Shown: positions 59,601 to 64,000 of the stretch, in pieces
How the letters are laid out: every line of letters begins with the position of its first letter
How positions within the stretch are numbered: the stretch's first letter is position 1
Assembly: GCF_026314945.1 (NCBI RefSeq)
Contig: NZ_CP111121.1
Span: 1,302,001 to 1,366,000 of the forward strand
Length of the DNA stretch: 64,000 nucleotides
Origin: Chryseobacterium fluminis
GTDB taxonomy: Bacteria > Bacteroidota > Bacteroidia > Flavobacteriales > Weeksellaceae
Direction: 5' to 3'
Position numbers and translations under genes: made by a program
The notes under the pieces: model-generated
The model's input: only the letters and a program-made list of their open reading frames with translations
Told to the model about the DNA's origin: nothing
Database searches by the model: none

Positions 59601-62600
59601 GAGAAATTTCTCCTTCATGATTGGCTCTCAATGAAGTTCTTAATATCTCATGCCGAGCTATTAATTTAAGAAATGCTTCCTGAAATTTATTGATATCAAT
59701 TATTCCTTTTAATATAACTGCTGCAGGCATATTATAAGCCAATTCCCCTCCTTCTAACTGGCTTAAAACCCATAATCTGTTTTGAGAAGGTGTTAAAGGA
59801 TAAGATTCTGATTCTTCTACATTTGGAATTGTAACATAAGTACTGATCTCGATGACCTTGCTTAAACCGAAAATAGTAGGATGGGTAAAAAAGTCTTTAT
59901 AGCCTACAGAACCTCCCAATAATTTCTGAATTCTGTTTATCACCTGTCCTAATAATAGACTGTGTCCTCCTAATTCAAAGAAATCGTCTGTAACTCCAAT
60001 ATTTTTGACGCCTAATACATCCTCCCAGATTAAGGCCAGTCCTTTTTCAATTTCACTTTGCGGTGCTACGTATTTTTTCCGGAAAATATCTTCTGACGAT
60101 ATTGACGGAAGCGCTTTTCTGTCAATTTTTTGATTTGGAGTTAATGGAAATTCTTCTAATGGAATAATCACATTGGGTATCATATAGTAGGGCAGGTTCA
60201 TCTGTAAATGAGCCATAATCTTTTCAAGATCTATTTCTTCTTCACCTTTTAAAACATACGCTGCCAGAAAAGCTTCCTGTAGGTCTTCTTTTTTTGCAAT
60301 AACAACGGCTGCTTTTATCCCATTGATTTGATTTAACTGAGTCTCTATATCTCCCAGTTCAATTCGATAACCTCTGATTTTAACCTGACTGTCATTGCGA
60401 CCTGAAAAAACAATTTCTCCCTTTTCATTCCATTTTCCCACATCTCCCGTTTCGTACAATAAGGTTCCTGAGTTAAAAGGATTGGCAATAAACTTTTCCT
60501 TTGTCAGTTCCTCATTGTTATAATATCCCTTTGCAAGCCCATCTCCTGCTATATAAATTGCACCGGCAATATTGACAGGCATCGGATTTAAATAGGGATC
60601 GAGAATATAGAACCGGGTATTATGGATTGGTGTTCCAATTTTTGAAGCATCTTCCGCAGATTCTATTTTTTTCATGCTGGACCATATGGTAGTTTCTGTA
60701 GGACCGTACATATTCCAGACTTCTGAGCTTTTATCAATCAAATCAGCAGCTAATGCTTCACTTAATAAATCTCCTCCACACAGTATTTTTAATCTTTTAT
60801 CCCCTTGCCAGTCTGCATTAAAAAGCATTTGATAAAAACTTGGTGTAGCCTGAATGATGGTGGGTTTTACTTCCTCAATTCTTTTTATAATTAAATTGGG
60901 ATCGGCTAAAACATGTTTATCCGCTACATATAAAAGAGCTCCTGAAATCAAGGGTACAAAGAACTCTAATATTGAAATATCAAACGAATAGGTGGTTACT
61001 GAAAAAAATAGATCATTAACATCTACTCCCGGAGACCTCTGAATACTTGTCAGGAAATTAACCAATGACTGATGTCCAATTTCAACGCCTTTAGGGTTTC
61101 CCGTAGAACCTGAGGTATAAATTATATACGCAGTATCTTGTGGTAAAATGGCTCTGGTGACAACACCTTTAAAATCATTTATTTCTTCGAGAATATTTTC
61201 TAATTCCAATACAGTTACATTATCCTCCAGATTATCCAGGCTATAATTCTTGTGAGTAAAAAGCAGTTGACTCTGGCTATTTGCTATAATATAACGTAAT
61301 CTGTCTTTTGGAAATGCCGGATCTAATGGAATATAGGGTCTTCCGGATTTTAATATTCCCAATAAAACAACGACCAAATTTGCGGATCTTTCCAATAAAA
61401 CAGCAATGGGAGATGGGTCTTTATCGCCATAAACCGTAATGAGATGCTCTGCTATCCGGCCCGATAAAATATCGAGTTCAGAATACGAATAGGACCTGTT
61501 CCCGTCCCTTAATGCTTCTTTACCAGGAGTTTTAAATACCTGGGCCTGAAATAGACTGACTACTGTTTGTTCTTTGGGATAATGTACTTCTGTGTTATTA
61601 AAATTTATTAGTATTTGATTTAATTCTTCTTCTGATAAATAATTGATCTGCTCAACAGCAGCCAGAGGATTTTCTAGTAATTGAGTAAGAAGATTCTCAA
61701 AATGAGAAAACATTTTTTCTATTAAATACCCTTCATAAATATCTGTATTAAACTCTATTACAAGATGTAACGAATCCGTTTCAACAAATCTAAAACTAAT
61801 ATCAACCTGTGTTGTTTTGTTATTGAAGTCAAAATAGCTTATTTCTATATCCGATAATTCTTCGGTATTTATATTATTTAATTGTGACTGACTTTGTAAT
61901 ACTACCAAAACATCAAATAAAGCAGAGCGACCTGTATCCCGTTTTAAATTTAATTTGCTTATTAACAAATCAAAAGGATAATTTTGATGATCATATGCTT
62001 CTAATAAAGTTTCTTTTTGGTCAACAATTAAATCTAAAAAACTAACTTTCTCTTTGATTTGAGTTCGTATTGCAAGTGTATTTAAAAACAGTCCTAATTG
62101 ATTCTCTAAATCCGGATGTTCTCTTCCTGCTACAGGAGTACCCAAAATAATGTCATCCTGACCAGTATATCTATACAATAAAGTATTAATTCCAGACATT
62201 AAAGTCATAAACAACGTCACGTCATTTTCCTTGGAAAAGCGGTTTACTTTTTCTGAAAATTCTTGACTAAAAGTATGTTTTACCACATCTCCATTGTATG
62301 TTTGAACTAATGGACGGGTTTTACAACTTGGCAAATCTAAAACGGGGATCTGCCCTGAAAATTGATTCAGCCAATAGGTTTCAGATGCTCGATATTTTTC
62401 ATGCTGCAACTCATCATTTATCCATAAAGCATAATCTTTATATTGAATTTTTAATTCAGGCTGCTCAATCGTCTTATCTTGTCTTAAGGCATTATATGTT
62501 TTTGCAATTTCGTTTATAATTAACTCAATTGTCCAGCCATCTCCAATAATATGATGCATTGACAAGAAAAACACATATTCATCTTTTCTTAGCTTAATTA

Positions 62601-64000
62601 AAAAAGCACGTATAAGCGGGGCATTTTCTAAATCAAAAATTTCTCTATTTCTTTCAGATAAATAATTTCTAACTCTTTCTTCCTGATTTTCTGTGGAGCT
62701 ATAATCTTCCTGTACAATTTTAAAGTTTAACTGATTTTCCGGCAATATATATTGCTGAACTTCTCCTTCATTATTTGTTTTAAAATAAGTTTTTAAAATT
62801 TCATGACGATTTATCAGTCTTTTAAATGCTTCTTCAAATTTATCGATATCAAGAGCTCCATTAAATTTCACTGCAGCAGGCATATTATAAGCCAATGAAC
62901 CACCTTCAAGCTGGCTCAATATCCATAATCTATTTTGAGATGCCGTTAAAGGATAAGACTCTGCATCTGGAGCTTTTAAAATTGGCAAATAATTATTATC
63001 CTGTAATTGTGCTGCAATCTTTTCAATAGTGGCATTTGAAAAAAATGTCTTAAAAGATATTGTTTTCCCTAAGTTTTTATTTATTCTATTGATTATCTGC
63101 CCTACTATTAAACTGTGTCCACCTAATTCAAAAAAATCATCATGAATTCCAATTTTTTCAATATTTAAAACTTCCTCCCAGATTTTGACTAGGGTCTCCT
63201 CTGTTTTACTTCGTGGAGCAACATAGGTTTTTCTTATGAGATCAACGCCGGATAACTCTGGTAAAGATTTTTTATCAATTTTTCCATTGGGTGTCAGTGG
63301 TAATCTTTCCAATGAAACATAAAACCCCGGAATCATATGATCTGGTAATTTGCTTTGTAAAAAACTGCGTAAATCTGATTTATCTAGAATGCTACCTGCC
63401 ACTAAGTAGGCAACCAGTACCTTCTCATGATTATGCTCTTTAACTTCTACTACTGCCTGTTTTAAATCTTTAGCATATTGTAGAATTGTGTTTTCAATTT
63501 CTCCAAGTTCGATTCTAAAGCCACGCAATTTTACCTGTTGATCCATTCTCCCCTGAAACTCAATAGTTCCGTCTGACAACCAGCAGCCAAGATCTCCCGT
63601 ATCATACATCTGCTCCTGGTCTAGAAATGGATTTGCAATAAATTTTTCCCTGGTAAGTTCTGGTTTATCCCAATATCCTCTCGCCAAACCAGCCCCTGAA
63701 ACATATATTTTTCCGGACACTCCAATTGGTACAGGTTGTAGTCCTTCATCTAAAATATAAATCTTCGTATTAGCAATTGGCTTCCCGATCGGAATGATTG
63801 ATTTATTAAAATCATCCTTCATTACTTTATATATAGAAACGCATACCGTGCATTCCGTAGGACCATAGGCATTATAATAATCTATACCAAGTTCAGTAAT
63901 GCTTAAAGCCACAGAAGGATTCGCAGATTCTCCTGCTGTTATCACACATCTCAATCCTGAAACATCATCATTTGACAATAATCCTAAATAGCTTGGAGGA
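56656..64000 (-). CDS. Non-ribosomal peptide synthetase, 5' end beyond the window: (A)-PCP-C-A-PCP-C-A-PCP
   Basis: The frame is open to the right edge and enters inside an A domain just after the conserved PPS, so the start lies outside; about 2447 residues are visible. Order: rest of an A domain, PCP (GGHSL near 63115), C (HHIIGDGWT near 62545), A for Gly, PCP, C (HHVICDGWS near 59395), A for Asn, PCP (GGHSLKA near 56845), then a short polar tail ending ETEIFSI and a TGA stop. There is no E or release domain. The tail probably docks to the TubC-type domain of the next protein, whose start is 58 bases downstream. Confidence 0.95.
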   Translation of the reverse strand, partial: PPSYLGLLSNDDVSGLRCVITAGESANPSVALSITELGIDYYNAYGPTECTVCVSIYKVMKDDFNKSIIPIGKPIANTKIYILDEGLQPVPIGVSGKIYVSGAGLARGYWDKPELTREKFIANPFLDQEQMYDTGDLGCWLSDGTIEFQGRMDQQVKLRGFRIELGEIENTILQYAKDLKQAVVEVKEHNHEKVLVAYLVAGSILDKSDLRSFLQSKLPDHMIPGFYVSLERLPLTPNGKIDKKSLPELSGVDLIRKTYVAPRSKTEETLVKIWEEVLNIEKIGIHDDFFELGGHSLIVGQIINRINKNLGKTISFKTFFSNATIEKIAAQLQDNNYLPILKAPDAESYPLTASQNRLWILSQLEGGSLAYNMPAAVKFNGALDIDKFEEAFKRLINRHEILKTYFKTNNEGEVQQYILPENQLNFKIVQEDYSSTENQEERVRNYLSERNREIFDLENAPLIRAFLIKLRKDEYVFFLSMHHIIGDGWTIELIINEIAKTYNALRQDKTIEQPELKIQYKDYALWINDELQHEKYRASETYWLNQFSGQIPVLDLPSCKTRPLVQTYNGDVVKHTFSQEFSEKVNRFSKENDVTLFMTLMSGINTLLYRYTGQDDIILGTPVAGREHPDLENQLGLFLNTLAIRTQIKEKVSFLDLIVDQKETLLEAYDHQNYPFDLLISKLNLKRDTGRSALFDVLVVLQSQSQLNNINTEELSDIEISYFDFNNKTTQVDISFRFVETDSLHLVIEFNTDIYEGYLIEKMFSHFENLLTQLLENPLAAVEQINYLSEEELNQILINFNNTEVHYPKEQTVVSLFQAQVFKTPGKEALRDGNRSYSYSELDILSGRIAEHLITVYGDKDPSPIAVLLERSANLVVVLLGILKSGRPYIPLDPAFPKDRLRYIIANSQSQLLFTHKNYSLDNLEDNVTVLELENILEEINDFKGVVTRAILPQDTAYIIYTSGSTGNPKGVEIGHQSLVNFLTSIQRSPGVDVNDLFFSVTTYSFDISILEFFVPLISGALLYVADKHVLADPNLIIKRIEEVKPTIIQATPSFYQMLFNADWQGDKRLKILCGGDLLSEALAADLIDKSSEVWNMYGPTETTIWSSMKKIESAEDASKIGTPIHNTRFYILDPYLNPMPVNIAGAIYIAGDGLAKGYYNNEELTKEKFIANPFNSGTLLYETGDVGKWNEKGEIVFSGRNDSQVKIRGYRIELGDIETQLNQINGIKAAVVIAKKEDLQEAFLAAYVLKGEEEIDLEKIMAHLQMNLPYYMIPNVIIPLEEFPLTPNQKIDRKALPSISSEDIFRKKYVAPQSEIEKGLALIWEDVLGVKNIGVTDDFFELGGHSLLLGQVINRIQKLLGGSVGYKDFFTHPTIFGLSKVIEISTYVTIPNVEESESYPLTPSQNRLWVLSQLEGGELAYNMPAAVILKGIIDINKFQEAFLKLIARHEILRTSLRANHEGEISQFIVPVQQVEFKISKQDFLLSNDKEKSVEDYLVQENNKIFDLEKAPLMRASFIRLESDTYMFFLSLHHVICDGWSLEVIISEVIKIYNALTLEKESELPELNIQYKDYAVWLNDGLPQGKYKLSEQYWLQQFKGELPVLDLPSFKMRPLNQTYNGNNITYQFSKDFLEKLKVFSVKQDVTLFMTLMTGINSLLHAYTGQDDIIIGTPIAGRDHPDLENQIGLYLNTLAIRTVFEKNISFLDLLEKQKEILLGAYEHQNYPFDELVSQLNLKRDHSRSALFDVLVVLQNQSQLNNLGNEELVNLEVSNYKVPRTSSQFDISFTFIETTVLELTIEYNTDIYDAYLIERMFSHFEKILIESITDPESTVQKIQYLNDEEKRKLLVDFNATQAVYPREKTIVDLFEEQVAENPDNIAVLFQEKVFTYADLNKKVNQLAFYLRENYAIQPNDFVGIKLERSEKMIIAILGVLKSGAAYIPIDINYPEQRIDYIERNSNSKLVIDESELERCLQNSENYSKNNLQKIHTPNDLAYVIYTSGSTGNPKGVMIENSSLTNYLIWAKDYYLTKDLTNTNFGLFTSLSFDLTITSLFLPLISGGCLQIAEPTSNVIEIFQNYLESDISCIKLTPAHINALEGLGLRSDKIELAIVGGEELRKDHIEILKSINPAIRIINEYGPTETTVGCTIYEVTSTEEPILIGRPIANTSIYIVDEFNNIQTEGITGEICIGGSGLARGYLNRADLTAEKFVSNPFQEGTMIYKTGDLGKWLPNGNIVFSGRKDQQVKLRGYRIELSEIESAITQFSEDIKQAIVELKEVNSDKSLVSYMVANHNIDTAQLIEFLQTKLPNYMIPGFYITMDSFPLTPNGKIDRASLPGISDHNIIKKEYIAPRNETEKTLVGLWKKVLAVDNIGVLDNFFELGGHSLKAMKLIGLINTEFKIKLVINDLFKNMVLEDQAVLIENISDLYVSDGENNQNNSETEIFSI
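56740..59800 (-). other. NRPS module C-A-PCP, predicted asparagine
   Basis: The pocket reads D-L-T-K-I-G-E-V-G-K, identical to module 7 of the giant NRPS, and the two A domains are close relatives along their length (shared FGLFTSLSFDLTITSLF). The C domain has HHVICDGWS. Confidence 0.8.
59845..62955 (-). other. NRPS module C-A-PCP, predicted glycine
   Basis: The A domain has TSGSTGNPKG and NMYGPTE. The pocket reads D-I-L-Q-L-G-M-I-W-K, 9/10 to the glycine code D-I-L-Q-L-G-L-I-W-K. PCP GGHSLLL lies near 59965. Confidence 0.82.
63000..64000 (-). other. Partial A domain plus PCP, possibly phenylalanine
   Basis: Only the A domain from just before A5 is visible (NAYGPTE). The six visible pocket residues read I-A-A-V-C-K at positions 299, 301, 322, 330, 331 and 517, matching the phenylalanine code D-A-W-T-I-A-A-V-C-K. 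Four residues are outside the window, so other aromatic or hydrophobic substrates remain possible. Confidence 0.6.

Noticed and set aside
63976..63978. TTG near the right edge as the start of the first NRPS.
   Set aside because: It lies inside an A domain between the PPS and A5 motifs, and the frame is open upstream to the edge. The gene is simply cut by the window.
1..64000. Many plus-strand and out-of-frame reading frames of about 60-150 codons, some repeated almost exactly (for example 22402-22761 and 33190-33549).
   Set aside because: All lie opposite or within NRPS/PKS domains with full conserved motifs. They recur only because the real domains are duplicated, and they have no recognisable features.

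Overview
The window is the middle of one very large non-ribosomal peptide synthetase (NRPS) / polyketide synthase (PKS) gene cluster. All seven genes lie on the minus strand, so transcription and presumably assembly run from position 64000 down to position 1. The DNA is A+T-rich, stops are mostly TAA, starts lack clear Shine-Dalgarno sequences, and the proteins are rich in Lys, Asn and Ile. This fits a Bacteroidota bacterium, probably a flavobacterium. That assignment is inference; no rRNA or housekeeping gene is present to confirm it.

Layout in order of transcription: (1) an NRPS open at its 5' end (56656 to beyond 64000), with a partial A-PCP, then a Gly module and an Asn module; (2) a 4670-residue NRPS (42585-56597) with an N-terminal TubC-type docking domain, four C-A-PCP modules and a terminal C domain; (3) an aspartate/glutamate-type racemase (41832-42578); (4) a 1089-residue A-PCP-C protein (38563-41832); (5) a giant NRPS of about 8685 residues (12435-38492) with seven modules and three epimerization (E) domains; (6) a KS-AT-KR-ACP polyketide synthase (7954-12432); (7) an NRPS with a TubC-type docking domain, C-A-PCP, C-A-PCP-E and the start of another C domain, cut by the left edge (below 1 to 7952). 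Gaps between genes are 1, 2, 6, 58 and 70 bases, plus one 1-base overlap, so this looks like one operon. No thioesterase, reductase, transporter or regulator is visible, so both ends of the system lie outside the window.

Reading the ten A-domain specificity residues by eye gives this tentative chain: (Phe-like, partly seen)-Gly-Asn-X1-Ile-Ala-Leu-(Asp-type, probably D and linked through its side chain)-Thr-Val-X2-D-Thr-D-Val-D-X2-Asn-(malonyl extension reduced to beta-hydroxy)-Val-D-X1-... X1 and X2 have codes I cannot assign. The main points are: a Thr-Val-X2 tripeptide encoded twice in a row, first without and then with epimerization; a racemase placed directly before an A domain whose pocket resembles that of the iso-linked methylaspartate module of microcystin synthetase; and a PKS module that should turn the preceding Asn into a statine-like unit. 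The giant gene carries near-identical internal segments of about 0.8 to 1.6 kb, which record recombination between modules.
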